DNA of 64,000 nucleotides from Saprospiraceae bacterium (lineage in GTDB: Bacteria > Bacteroidota > Bacteroidia > Chitinophagales > Saprospiraceae), in NCBI GenBank assembly GCA_022841745.1, contig JALHQW010000007.1, positions 1 to 64,000 on the forward strand, given 5' to 3'. Positions 18,393 through 26,452 of this stretch are shown here, in pieces. The position numbers and the translations under genes are program-made. Position 1 is the first letter of the stretch. Each line of letters begins with the position of its first letter. The notes under the pieces are model-generated. The model saw only the letters and a list, made by a program, of their open reading frames with translations, ran no database searches and was not told the origin of the DNA.

Positions 18393-18400
18393 TACCTTTG
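18393..18400 (+). promoter_or_regulatory. -7 box (TACCTTTG) for the lolD-like gene
   Basis: Exact TAnnTTTG match about 88 bp upstream of the ATP-binding protein. The leader would contain the REP-like palindrome at 18448-18475. Confidence 0.45.
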
Positions 18401-18447
18401 CATGGGTTAGAGAAAGTGAATTAAGGTACTCGTTGCCGCAATCCGCA

Positions 18448-18475
18448 TTTGTCATTCCCGAAGGGAACCTAATCC
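18448..18475 (+). repeat. REP-like palindrome, copy 1
   Basis: TTTGTCATTCCCGAAGGGAA followed by CCTAATCC. The core TTCCCG-A-AGGGAA is palindromic. Other copies are at 19895-19925, 36698-36725 and 38835-38866. Confidence 0.75.
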
Positions 18476-18487
18476 GCAATCCGCAGC

Positions 18488-19141
18488 ATGATTCAAGCCA
18501 CAAACATCCATAAATCCTACGGCGACCTGCGGGTGCTCAAGGGGGTTGACATCCAAATACAAACCGGAGAAATTGTCAGCATTGTCGGAAAGTCAGGTGC
18601 CGGTAAAAGCACCTTGCTCCACATCCTTGGCACCCTCGACAAGGCCGACAAGGGCGAGGTCATTTTCGACGGCGTTAATGTCAATTCGCTGAATGTCAAT
18701 GATTTGGCGAAATTCAGGAACACACATATCGGTTTCGTGTTCCAGTTCCACCACCTGTTGCCGGAGTTCACGGCGGTGGAAAACGTCTGCATCCCGGCCT
18801 TCATCAAAGGCACCCCCGAAGCCCAAGCCCAGGCCCGTGCCAAGGAACTGCTCGACTACCTCGGCCTATCCGCCCGCCTCTCCCACAAGCCCACGCAACT
18901 ATCCGGTGGAGAGCAACAGCGGGTGGCCGTGGCCCGTGCCCTGATGAACCAGCCCGCCGTCATTTTTGCCGACGAGCCTACCGGCAACCTCGACACGGCT
19001 TCCTCGCAAGAGCTTCACCAACTTATTTTCCAGCTTCGCAAAGACCTGAACCAGACCTTCCTCATCGTCACCCACAACATGGAACTGGCTGCCATGAGTG
19101 ACCGGACTGTGGAAATGCAGGACGGTTTGTTGAAGGTATGA
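18488..19141 (+). CDS. lolD: LolD-like ABC transporter ATP-binding protein
   Basis: 217 residues with all ABC ATPase motifs: Walker [10 protein letters not shown] (34-42), Q-loop [12 protein letters not shown], signature LSGGEQQR (138-145), Walker B VIFADEP and the switch His in VTHN. The [13 protein letters not shown] stretch is typical of the LolD/MacB subgroup, which powers lipoprotein release or efflux through an FtsX/LolCE-type permease. No permease gene is adjacent, which is common for Bacteroidota lolD. The stop codon lies inside the first unit of a heptamer array that pairs with another at the end of the convergent ung gene. Confidence 0.85.
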   Translation: MIQATNIHKSYGDLRVLKGVDIQIQTGEIVSIVGKSGAGKSTLLHILGTLDKADKGEVIFDGVNVNSLNVNDLAKFRNTHIGFVFQFHHLLPEFTAVENVCIPAFIKGTPEAQAQARAKELLDYLGLSARLSHKPTQLSGGEQQRVAVARALMNQPAVIFADEPTGNLDTASSQELHQLIFQLRKDLNQTFLIVTHNMELAAMSDRTVEMQDGLLKV

Positions 19142-19170
19142 AGGTATTGAGGTATGAAGGTATGAGGTAT
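19132..19170 (+). repeat. Heptamer array (AGGTATG)n
   Basis: Units of AGGTATG spaced by 7-9 bp start inside the final codons of the lolD-like gene and include its stop codon. The array pairs with 19183-19211. Confidence 0.85.
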
Positions 19171-19182
19171 GTCTTCGCCAAG

Positions 19183-19211
19183 CATACCTCCATACCTCAT
19201 ACCTCATACCT
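19183..19211 (-). repeat. Heptamer array, inverted partner; convergent terminator
   Basis: CATACCT units run up to the base next to the ung stop codon (19212-19214). With 19132-19170 it forms a hairpin that exactly fills the gap between two convergent stop codons, so a termination role is plausible. Confidence 0.85.
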
Positions 19212-19880
19212 CTACAAGCACCACTGTATCGCCATCTTCCCGTTGTTTTCCAAAAACTCGTTGGCCTTGCTGAAATGCTGGCAGCCGCCGAAGGCACCAC
19301 CTGCGAGGGGGGAAGGGTGCGCTGCTTCGAGCACGAGGTGCTTGAAGGGGTCAATCAGGGCGGCTTTTTGCTTCGCAAAATTGCCCCAGAGCATGAAGAC
19401 GAGGCCGTCACGTTTGTCGGAAAGGGTCTTGATGACAGCGTCGGTGAAATTATGCCAACCTATTTTGGCGTGGGAGTTGGAATTGCCTTTTTCAACCGTG
19501 AGCGCAGCATTGAGGAGGAAGACGCCTTGCGCTGCCCAAGCAGTCAGGTCGCCATGATTGGGTGGGGCACAACCAAGGTCTTCTTCGAGTTCCTTGTAAA
19601 TATTGCGCAGCGATGGTGGAATGGCCACGCCTTTGGGCACCGAAAACGACAGGCCCATTGCCTCGCCGGGTTTTATATAGGGGTCTTGCCCCAAGATGAC
19701 GACCTTCACCTCGTCGAATGGCGTAGTGTTGAAAGCATTGAAAATCAGCGGCCCAGGCGGGTAAATCGCCTTACCTGCCGTAATTTCCCTTTTTAAAAAA
19801 GCGGTGATCGCCTGAAAATAGGGCTGCTCAAACTCCCCGGCCAATGCTGCCTTCCAGCTTTCTTCGATTTTGACGCTCAT
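19212..19880 (-). CDS. ung: Uracil-DNA glycosylase, family 1
   Basis: 222 residues, normal length. It removes uracil from DNA as the first step of base excision repair. The water-activating Asp is D66 in GQDPY, the uracil-binding Asn is in LIFNAF, and the His of the minor-groove loop is H188 in HPSPL. After GQDPY the sequence is IKPGEAMGLSFSVP, whereas most enzymes have His directly after PY; this may be a subfamily trait. It is convergent with lolD. A REP-like palindrome lies 15 bp upstream of the start codon. Confidence 0.93.
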   Translation of the reverse strand: MSVKIEESWKAALAGEFEQPYFQAITAFLKREITAGKAIYPPGPLIFNAFNTTPFDEVKVVILGQDPYIKPGEAMGLSFSVPKGVAIPPSLRNIYKELEEDLGCAPPNHGDLTAWAAQGVFLLNAALTVEKGNSNSHAKIGWHNFTDAVIKTLSDKRDGLVFMLWGNFAKQKAALIDPFKHLVLEAAHPSPLAGGAFGGCQHFSKANEFLENNGKMAIQWCL

Positions 19881-19894
19881 CTGTTAAGGATTGA

Positions 19895-19925
19895 AGGATT
19901 AGGTTCCCTACGGGAATGACAAAAA
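19895..19925 (-). repeat. REP-like palindrome, copy 2
   Basis: On the minus strand it reads TTTGTCATTCCCGTAGGGAA then CCTAATCC, in the leader of ung. The core TTCCCGTAGGGAA is an almost exact palindrome. Confidence 0.75.
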
Positions 19926-20031
19926 AGGAGAGAAGCATTGAATGGGCAAGGTAAGGATTTTGATAAAAACGGGAACAATGCAGCAGTAAAATGCCGTTTA
20001 GGCTTGCGGCAGCAATTTTGACAAAAACCGC

Positions 20032-20039
20032 TACCTTTG
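20032..20039 (+). promoter_or_regulatory. -7 box (TACCTTTG) of the tRNA-Arg gene
   Basis: TACCTTTG lies 26 bp before the mature tRNA. TTTTGAC at 20016-20022 is nearby but closer than the normal -33 spacing. Confidence 0.5.
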
Positions 20040-20065
20040 CCGCCGCAAAAGTTCTTTACAAGTTT

Positions 20066-20138
20066 GGCCCCGTAGCTCAGCGGATAGAGCATTTGCCTTC
20101 TAAGCAAATGGCCCCTGGTTCGAGTCCAGGCGGGGTCA
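20066..20138 (+). tRNA. tRNA-Arg (anticodon TCT)
   Basis: A full cloverleaf is readable. The acceptor stem GGCCCCG pairs with CGGGGTC (one G-T pair), the D arm is GCTCAGCGGATAGAGC, the anticodon arm is TTTGCCTTCTAAGCAAA with anticodon TCT, and the T arm is CCTGGTTCGAGTCCAGG. The discriminator is A. The 3' CCA is not encoded. It reads AGA codons. Confidence 0.95.
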
Positions 20139-20148
20139 CTTTTCTACA

Positions 20149-20188
20149 GCCGCAAGTCATTGATATAAAATGGCTTGCGGCTTTTTTT
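20149..20188 (+). terminator. Rho-independent terminator of the tRNA
   Basis: GCCGCAAG (20149-20156) pairs with CTTGCGGC (20174-20181), followed by seven T. It starts 10 nt after the tRNA. Confidence 0.85.
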
Positions 20189-20235
20189 GTTTTCTAAATA
20201 CCTACCTTGTGCCATTTCCCGCTTAGTAGTTTACG

Positions 20236-23010
20236 ATGAAAAAAAGGCATTTCATGGAGGCATATTTGTTGACGGCAATAGGCATGGCACTCCTGCTTGG
20301 CTGCCAGCACACACCCCCGCCCAAGCACTACCGTATCGGCTTCTCACAGTGCTGCAACGACGCTTGGCGGGATGTGATGAACGGCGAAATGCGACGGGAA
20401 CTGGCCCTGCACCCGGAGCTGGAATTCGAGATGCGGGTAGCCGATGCCAACAACCAAAAACAGGTAGAACAGATACGGGAATTGGTAAAGTCCGGCATTG
20501 ACATTCTCCTCGTGACGCCCAACGAGTCGAAGCCGCTCACGCCCATCATCGAGGAGGTTCACAAGGCGGGAATACCCGTCATTCTGATGGATCGCAAGAT
20601 TGAGTCGGAGCTTTACACGGCCTTTGTGGGCGCCGACAACTATGAAATCGGCTTCACGGCTGCCAATTATGTTGCTTCGAAATTGGGCGGTCGGGGCAAT
20701 GTGCTTGAACTACAGATGTCTATGGCTATTTCCCCTGCCGTTGAGCGGCACCGTGGGTTCATGGATGGGCTGCGCAACTACCCCGCCATGAAGGTTGTGG
20801 GCACCTTGGAAATCCCAACGCTCCTCGAACAAAAAGAGGCCGATTTCAAGGCGTTCCTGAACAAATACCCCACGGCCAATATCGTCTACGCTCAAACCGA
20901 CCTGCTTGCAGAAACCGCTTTTGCCCTGGCTAAATCAATGGGGCGTGAAAAAGACTTTTTCTTCGTCGGCATTGACGGCATTCCCGGCACGGGCAAGGGC
21001 ATACAGGCCGTGGAGGACGGCATCCTCGACGCCTCCCTGCTTTACCCCACGGGCGGCGGCGAGGCCGTGCAATTGGCCTTGTCCATCCTCAACAAACTGC
21101 CCTTCGAGAAGCAAACCAAGCTGGAAACAACGGTCATCCACCCAGGCAATGCCCGCATCCTGCACAACCAGATGAAGAAGGTCTTCAGCATTGAAAAAAG
21201 CATTGACGAACAGACGGAAAACCTGAAAAAACTTGAAATAAAGGGCGCAAACCAGCGGTTTTACATCTTCGTGCTACTCTCCACACTGCTGTTGGCGGTG
21301 GTGCTCGGCGCTTTTTTATGGAAAAACCTCCGAGCAAAACAGGCGGCCTACCGAAGCTTGGAGGCGAAGAACGAGGAGATATTGGCACATGAGCGGCAGC
21401 TTGTCGAGATGGCTGACGAAGTGCGGGCCGCTACACAGGCCAAGGTGGATTTTTTCACCAATATCAGCCACGAGTTCCGCACGCCGCTCACGCTGATTTT
21501 GGGCTTCGCCGAGGATTTGTTGCCTTCGCAAAAACTGGGCAAGGAAGTACAACAGGGCATCGGTCATATCCGCCAGAACACCTACCGGCTGCTCCGTTTG
21601 GTGAACCAGTTGATGGATTTCCGAAAAATCGAGAGTGCGCAAATGCGGCTGCGGGCAAGCGAGGCGGACCTCGTCCTTTTCACCAAAAACATCATGGAAT
21701 CCTATGGGAAAAAGGCAAAAAACAGAGGCATTGAGTTCCAATTGCTCACCCGCCACGAGCAGTTGCTCGTGTGGTTCGACCCCGGCATGATGGACAAGGT
21801 GCTGTTCAACCTCCTCTCCAACGCCTTCAAGTTCACACCCGACGGCGGCAAAATCAACATCAGCATTACCGTGGATAATTTTGAAAAACGGGCGACCCTC
21901 ACTGTCGAGGACAGCGGCAAGGGCATGACCGAGGACGAGATGGCTCATGTCTTCGAAGCGTTTTTCCAGGGTGAGGAGTTGCAATTGAGCGGGACGGGCC
22001 TTGGTCTCAGCCTCTCCAAATCCCTTGTGGAACTGCACGGCGGCAGCCTCACCGCCCAAAGCACGAAGGGCCGAGGCAGCCGGTTCACAGTCTCGTTTCC
22101 ACTTGGCCGGGCGCACCTGACGGACGAACAAGTGGTGTCGGAACAGCCCCAGTACCATTCGGAGGAAGAAGTCCTGTTTGCCGCCGAGGCTATTTTACCG
22201 GAAGACGAAGCAGGAACAGTGGCCACAACCACCGCCATACAGCAAATCCTCGTCATTGAGGACAATGCCGACCTACAATCGTTTTTGAAGAAAAAACTCG
22301 GAAGCACCTACCAAATCGTGCCCGCCACGGACGGCAAAGACGGCCTCCAAAAAGCCTTTGACCTGACGCCCGACCTCATCCTTTGCGACATCATGCTGCC
22401 CGGCATGGACGGCCTCGACATCACTCGCTCCCTCAAGTCCGACCTGCGCACTTCGCACATCCCCATCGTGCTGTTATCGGCCCGGAGCATGGTGGAACAG
22501 CAGATAGAAGGTACGGAGGCCGGGGCGGACAGCTACGTGACGAAGCCATTCAACATCCATTTTTTGATGGCAAAAATCAAGTCGCTGCTACTCAATCGCC
22601 AAGTGCTGCGGGAGAGCTACGGGCGAGGCCTTACTAGTTTTTCGCCGCAGGCGGCAATGGCCGAACTGCCCGCTGGCACGAACCCGCTCGATGCCGAGTT
22701 CCTTAAACGGTTCACAGCCTATATCGAGCAGCACCATGCCCGACAGGACTTTCAGGTGAGCGACCTCTGCCGGGAGTTCGGCCTGAGCCGCTCGCAGCTT
22801 TACCGCAAAGTGAACGCCCTGCTCGGCGAGAGCATCAGCGACCATATCCAAAACGTTAGGCTGAAAAAAGCGGAGGCGCTGTTGCTGGAGGGAAAGCTAT
22901 CGGTTGCGGAAATCGCTTACCAGGTGGGCTACTCCTCGCCGGACTATTTTTCGACGGTGTTTAGGTCGAGGTATGGGGTGGCGCCGTCGGTGTTCAAAAG
23001 CAAGGGTTAA
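20236..23010 (+). CDS. Hybrid two-component sensor-regulator (HTCS), sugar-binding type
   Basis: 924 residues, all on one chain. The N-terminus has a hydrophobic segment with a lipobox-like end (LLLGC). Residues about 30-315 form a LacI/RbsB-type periplasmic sugar-binding domain, followed by a membrane helix (about 337-358). A histidine kinase follows with phospho-acceptor H412 in NISHEFRTPL, an N box (LLSNAFKFTPDGG) and G boxes (DSGKGM, GTGLGLSLS). The receiver has phospho-acceptor D718 in LCDIMLPGMDG, and the AraC-type HTH is at about 822-924. This architecture matches the fructose-sensing HTCS of Bacteroides thetaiotaomicron (BT1754). With the fructokinase and GH32 genes downstream, it most likely activates this fructan locus. 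Confidence 0.9.
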   Translation: MKKRHFMEAYLLTAIGMALLLGCQHTPPPKHYRIGFSQCCNDAWRDVMNGEMRRELALHPELEFEMRVADANNQKQVEQIRELVKSGIDILLVTPNESKPLTPIIEEVHKAGIPVILMDRKIESELYTAFVGADNYEIGFTAANYVASKLGGRGNVLELQMSMAISPAVERHRGFMDGLRNYPAMKVVGTLEIPTLLEQKEADFKAFLNKYPTANIVYAQTDLLAETAFALAKSMGREKDFFFVGIDGIPGTGKGIQAVEDGILDASLLYPTGGGEAVQLALSILNKLPFEKQTKLETTVIHPGNARILHNQMKKVFSIEKSIDEQTENLKKLEIKGANQRFYIFVLLSTLLLAVVLGAFLWKNLRAKQAAYRSLEAKNEEILAHERQLVEMADEVRAATQAKVDFFTNISHEFRTPLTLILGFAEDLLPSQKLGKEVQQGIGHIRQNTYRLLRLVNQLMDFRKIESAQMRLRASEADLVLFTKNIMESYGKKAKNRGIEFQLLTRHEQLLVWFDPGMMDKVLFNLLSNAFKFTPDGGKINISITVDNFEKRATLTVEDSGKGMTEDEMAHVFEAFFQGEELQLSGTGLGLSLSKSLVELHGGSLTAQSTKGRGSRFTVSFPLGRAHLTDEQVVSEQPQYHSEEEVLFAAEAILPEDEAGTVATTTAIQQILVIEDNADLQSFLKKKLGSTYQIVPATDGKDGLQKAFDLTPDLILCDIMLPGMDGLDITRSLKSDLRTSHIPIVLLSARSMVEQQIEGTEAGADSYVTKPFNIHFLMAKIKSLLLNRQVLRESYGRGLTSFSPQAAMAELPAGTNPLDAEFLKRFTAYIEQHHARQDFQVSDLCREFGLSRSQLYRKVNALLGESISDHIQNVRLKKAEALLLEGKLSVAEIAYQVGYSSPDYFSTVFRSRYGVAPSVFKSKG

Positions 23011-23114
23011 CACCCTAACTTTAGTTGCCCTCCCCATGCAACAAAACCTAAGCCCTTCCATTTCCCACCTTCTTTTTTACCTTCGCAAATCCTTGTTTTT
23101 CAACAGTTTAACCG

Positions 23115-23196
23115 GGCAAACCTGCCTGCAACAATCTTAAAGGTGCTTTTGGGAAAAATCTGAAGCCCCTGCCTGTTTGCTGCCCGTAGGTTTGCC
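23115..23196 (+). promoter_or_regulatory. Spaced inverted repeat before the sugar porter
   Basis: GGCAAACCT (23115-23123) and AGGTTTGCC (23188-23196) are perfect inverted copies 64 bp apart, the second ending 17 bp before the porter ATG. It is a candidate binding site for the HTCS AraC domain. The region also has a TACCTTCG -7-like box near 23080. Confidence 0.4.
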
Positions 23197-23213
23197 ACTA
23201 TCAAAACGAATAC

Positions 23214-24545
23214 ATGAACCACGGGAAAGTCATTTTTTGGTCAGTAACAGTCGCATTGGGCGGCTTTTTGTTCGGGCTTGACACGGCAGTCATCTCCGGC
23301 TGCGAGAAAACCATCCAATCCCTTTGGGGCCTTAGCGATGCCATGATAGGTCAGGTTGTGGCAATGGCACTGTATGGCACCATCGTTGGTGCTATTTTCG
23401 GTGGTATGCCCGCCGAAAAATTTGGCAGGAAAAAGACCTTATTATGGGTCGCTTTGTTGTACCTCGTTTCGGCAGTGGGTTGTGCGCTTGCGCCGGGGGT
23501 AGTCGCCTTGATGTTCTTCCGCTTCTTGGGAGGCTTGGCCATAGGTGCTTCCTCCGTGGTGGCACCGATGTACATTGCCGAAATTTCGCCAAGGGAAAAG
23601 CGTGGCCAGCTCACCGCCATGTTCCAGTTCAACATTGTGCTGGGCATCCTCATTGCCTATCTGTCCAACTGGCTTATCGGCACCGACGGCCCCAGCGATT
23701 GGCGCTGGATGCTTGGTGTGGTAGCCTTCCCTTCGCTGCTGTTCGTTATCCTACTGCCCTACGTGCCTGAAAGTCCCCGCTGGCTTGTGGTAAAACGGGG
23801 CAAAACGCTGGAGGCACTTGATATTCTAAAGCAAATCAACCCCGCAACGGCGGAAAGTTCGTTGAAGGAAATCGTGGAGAGTCAGCATGGTGAAGTGCGG
23901 GAATCGGGCCTTAAAGAGTTCCTGAACGGTCGCTACCGTACGCCCATTATTTTGGCATTCCTTATCGCATTTTTCAACCAAGTAAGTGGCATCAACGCCG
24001 TCATTTACTATGCCCCTCGCATTTTCGAAGATGCGGGAATGGCAGCTAGTTCGGCTCTGCTTTCCTCCGTTGGAATCGGCGTCGTCAACCTCGTTTTCAC
24101 CATGCTCGGCTTGGCAATGATTGACCGGATGGGTCGCAAGTTTCTTATGTATATTGGCTCCATCGGCTATATTATCTCGCTGTCGCTGGTGGCTTGGCTG
24201 TTCCATTCTGGCAATGCAACGGGCAGCATGCTGGTGCCGGGGCTGCTTTTCTTCTTCATTGCCGCACACGCCATCGGGCAAGGGGCCGTCATTTGGGTGT
24301 TCATTTCAGAGATATTCCCGAACAACGTCCGCTCGTGGGGCAATTCGCTCGGCAGTAGCACCCACTGGGTTTTTGCCGCCATTATTGCAGGCAATTTCCC
24401 TTGGTTTGCGGGCAAATTCGGCCAAGCACCCAGCTTCGCCTTCTTCGCTGTGATGATGGTACTACAGTTCCTTTGGGTCTGGCGCATGATGCCAGAAACA
24501 AAAGGCATCTCCTTAGAGGATTTGGAAAAGCAGATGATACGATAG
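23214..24545 (+). CDS. MFS sugar porter (fructose importer candidate)
   Basis: 443 residues, 12 membrane helices, with sugar-porter family marks: GFLFGLDTAVISG in helix 1, the loop KFGRKKTLL, RFLGGLAIGASSVVAPMYIA, then PESPRWLV at the central loop, QVSGINAVIYYAPRIF in helix 7 and a final PETKG. Family members carry monosaccharides with protons across the inner membrane. The position between a fructose-type HTCS and a fructokinase parallels BT1758 of the B. thetaiotaomicron fructan locus, so fructose is the likely substrate. The stop codon is followed by a single CGGTGGA heptamer remnant. Confidence 0.88.
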   Translation: MNHGKVIFWSVTVALGGFLFGLDTAVISGCEKTIQSLWGLSDAMIGQVVAMALYGTIVGAIFGGMPAEKFGRKKTLLWVALLYLVSAVGCALAPGVVALMFFRFLGGLAIGASSVVAPMYIAEISPREKRGQLTAMFQFNIVLGILIAYLSNWLIGTDGPSDWRWMLGVVAFPSLLFVILLPYVPESPRWLVVKRGKTLEALDILKQINPATAESSLKEIVESQHGEVRESGLKEFLNGRYRTPIILAFLIAFFNQVSGINAVIYYAPRIFEDAGMAASSALLSSVGIGVVNLVFTMLGLAMIDRMGRKFLMYIGSIGYIISLSLVAWLFHSGNATGSMLVPGLLFFFIAAHAIGQGAVIWVFISEIFPNNVRSWGNSLGSSTHWVFAAIIAGNFPWFAGKFGQAPSFAFFAVMMVLQFLWVWRMMPETKGISLEDLEKQMIR

Positions 24546-24565
24546 ACGGTGGATGAAAGCATTCA

Positions 24566-24958
24566 TCAAGGCTTGACAATTATACTAAAGGCAAACTCCC
24601 TAAAAAATTCAGCGGCTTCCAAGGCTTCCAAAACATCCGCATCGCTTGGATCGCCCATGGGGTCTGGGTAGCGAATTTGAACGCCATAATCATTGATGAT
24701 GCGGGCTTTTTCGTAAAAAAGCTCAACAATAGTAGGTTGCAACGGGGAAAGCACATCAAGCAAGTCTTCCAAATCATGTGTCCTACGGAGCAAAAGACCA
24801 TGATGGATGACCAGCGATTTCAGGTATTTCTCAGCTGCTTGCTGGCAATGGTAGCAAATCAGGTCGGGATATTCGGGCGTATGCTGGCTCGCATGCGTGG
24901 CAAGCCCAAGATCCCGGTCCGCTTTAAGCAGCCAATCGTGTGGGTTTGCTGGATTCAT
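24566..24958 (-). CDS. HEPN-domain protein (toxin of a HEPN/MNT pair)
   Basis: 130 residues with the minimal HEPN pattern: an N-terminal helix starting HDWLLKADRDL, the YPDLICYHCQQAAEKYLKS helix and the RRTHDLEDLL motif that carries the Arg/His pair. Many HEPN proteins of such pairs are RNases held inactive by AMP-transferring MNT partners. It overlaps the upstream nucleotidyltransferase gene by 35 nt, so the two are coupled. The pair lies on the opposite strand inside the fructan locus. Confidence 0.85.
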   Translation of the reverse strand: MNPANPHDWLLKADRDLGLATHASQHTPEYPDLICYHCQQAAEKYLKSLVIHHGLLLRRTHDLEDLLDVLSPLQPTIVELFYEKARIINDYGVQIRYPDPMGDPSDADVLEALEAAEFFREFAFSIIVKP

Positions 24959-25283
24959 AGAGGATTTTTCCAGTGGCCAAGATTTCGTGTACGAGGGAAT
25001 ACGGGTCGTTTTTGCCCGCTACCATTTCATCGGGCGTGTAAACGACTATATCCATCGGAAAAAGCCAGCGCCTGCCATTGGCCCGAAGGGCGCTACGGAT
25101 TTCCCGGCCCCGCTTGAAGCGGGGAAGTTTGGAAGGCTTTACAATCGCCAAATCGAGGTCGCTGTCATTCTTCGCTTGGTCGGATGCGTAGGAGCCGAAC
25201 AGGATTATCCTTTCCGGCTGGCACTCGGCAACAATGATTCGAACAATTTCGTCAATTTGATTTTGAGTAATCATGTAGGACAA
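24924..25283 (-). CDS. MNT-type nucleotidyltransferase (antitoxin)
   Basis: 119 residues with the minimal nucleotidyltransferase motif GSYASDQAKNDSDLDLAI, where the two Asp of DSDLD bind metal, and a third acidic residue at MDIVVY. Such proteins AMPylate or otherwise block HEPN toxins. The start is ATG 25283 or 25274. It precedes and overlaps the HEPN gene, forming a type VII-like toxin-antitoxin operon that transcribes against the surrounding sugar genes. Confidence 0.85.
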   Translation of the reverse strand: MSYMITQNQIDEIVRIIVAECQPERIILFGSYASDQAKNDSDLDLAIVKPSKLPRFKRGREIRSALRANGRRWLFPMDIVVYTPDEMVAGKNDPYSLVHEILATGKILYESSKPTRLAA

Positions 25284-25416
25284 AGTTATGGCAAAATCCT
25301 AAAACGTCACAAAGTTTAGTTTCATACAACCTTTATAATTAGTGAGAGTAACGGAAAGTCGGGGGAACTACTCCCGACTCCTTTTCTCGCTGAGTTTTAG
25401 ATTTCAACCAATTTCC

Positions 25417-26319
25417 ATGTCCAGACCCACCGTCATCTGCTTCGGCGAAGTCCTTTGGGACCTCCTGCCCACCGGCAAAATAGCTGGCGGGGCGCCCATG
25501 AACGTCGCTTTCCATGCCAACCAGCTTGGCATGAGGTCGCACATGATTAGCCGCATCGGAAACGATGCGCTGGGGCATGAACTGCTCGGTTTTTTGAATG
25601 AGAAAGGCGTCTCCACCCGCCTCGTTCAAGTGGACGAGACCTTCCCCACGGGCATCGTAAACGTGGTTTTAGATGAAAAAGGCTCGCCGAGCTATGAAAT
25701 CGTACAGCCCTCGGCCTGGGACTTCATCCACCCCATCACCGAAATGACCGACACGGTCAAGGAAGCCGACGCCCTCGTGTTTGGCAGCCTCGCTTGCCGC
25801 AACGAGCGCACCAAGCGCACCCTCTTCGAACTGCTCGACATCGCCCCGCTGCGGGTGCTCGATGTGAATCTACGTACCCCGTTTTTCACCAAAAACCTGC
25901 TGGAAGAACTGCTGCAAAAAGCCGACATCGTAAAGCTGAACGACGAAGAGCTGCACCTCCTGTGCGGCTACTGGTCGGGCTTGGAGGGCGAGCAATTGCA
26001 AATGTCTTTTTTGAAGGAAAAATTCAGGCTGGAAGCACTCGTCGTGACCAAAGGCCCCAACGGCGCTGCCTGCCTCGACGACAGTGGCTACCATGAGCAG
26101 CCTGGTTTCACGGTGCAGGTACAGGACACTATCGGTAGTGGGGATGCCTTCTTGGCCGCCTACCTGAGCAAGTTATTGGTGAACGCCAACGCCAATGACT
26201 GCCTCCGCTTTGCTTGCGCAATAGGGGCGCTGGCAGCCACGAAAGCTGGCGGTACGGCACGGTTGAGCGGGGAAGAAATTGAAGTGATTTTGAATTCAAA
26301 ACAATTGATAACGGATTGA
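25417..26319 (+). CDS. PfkB-family fructokinase
   Basis: 301 residues from ATG 25417; earlier codons in frame look non-coding. It phosphorylates fructose, feeding glycolysis. Family marks are CFGEVLWDLLP and the substrate loop GGAPMNVAFHANQLG at the N-terminus, and the ATP/anion-hole motif DTIGSGDAF near the C-terminus with catalytic D243. The FGEVLWD and GGAPxNVA forms are typical of sugar kinases acting on fructose (BT1757-like). It is followed 134 bp later by the GH32 gene in the same direction, consistent with one regulon. Confidence 0.9.
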   Translation: MSRPTVICFGEVLWDLLPTGKIAGGAPMNVAFHANQLGMRSHMISRIGNDALGHELLGFLNEKGVSTRLVQVDETFPTGIVNVVLDEKGSPSYEIVQPSAWDFIHPITEMTDTVKEADALVFGSLACRNERTKRTLFELLDIAPLRVLDVNLRTPFFTKNLLEELLQKADIVKLNDEELHLLCGYWSGLEGEQLQMSFLKEKFRLEALVVTKGPNGAACLDDSGYHEQPGFTVQVQDTIGSGDAFLAAYLSKLLVNANANDCLRFACAIGALAATKAGGTARLSGEEIEVILNSKQLITD

Positions 26320-26324
26320 TTAAC

Positions 26325-26436
26325 AACACAATTTTTTAAATATATCTACACATAGAAAACATAGGGGTGTGCTTTTTTAGAGATAAAAATCAAGCATAAA
26401 AAACTAAGACTCCTATGTGTCTATGTGTTTAAAAAT
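26325..26436 (+). repeat. Palindromic repeat upstream of the GH32 gene
   Basis: A left arm with CTACACATAGA and a right arm ending CTATGTGTCTATGTGTTT are roughly inverted. The right arm is nearly identical to that of the element at 28258-28376, so the GH32 gene sits between two direct copies of this repeat. Confidence 0.7.
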
Positions 26437-26452
26437 AACGCCCAACGTGTTT

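Larger units (their letters stand above)
17974..18487 (+). other. 514-bp intergenic region
   Basis: It holds a TTG-started open frame (18125-18343) of doubtful coding value, whose last third is hydrophobic. A strong hairpin terminator follows (18351-18387), then a -7 box (18393-18400), a REP-like palindrome (18448-18475) and copies of the ATCCGCA heptamer at 18437-18484. The frame just before a terminator suggests that a short transcript ends here. Confidence 0.5.

Noticed and set aside
19212-19880. A possible catalytic defect in Ung because Ile follows GQDPY
   Set aside because: The Asp, Asn and C-terminal His are intact, and other Ung families vary at this place; more likely a subfamily trait.
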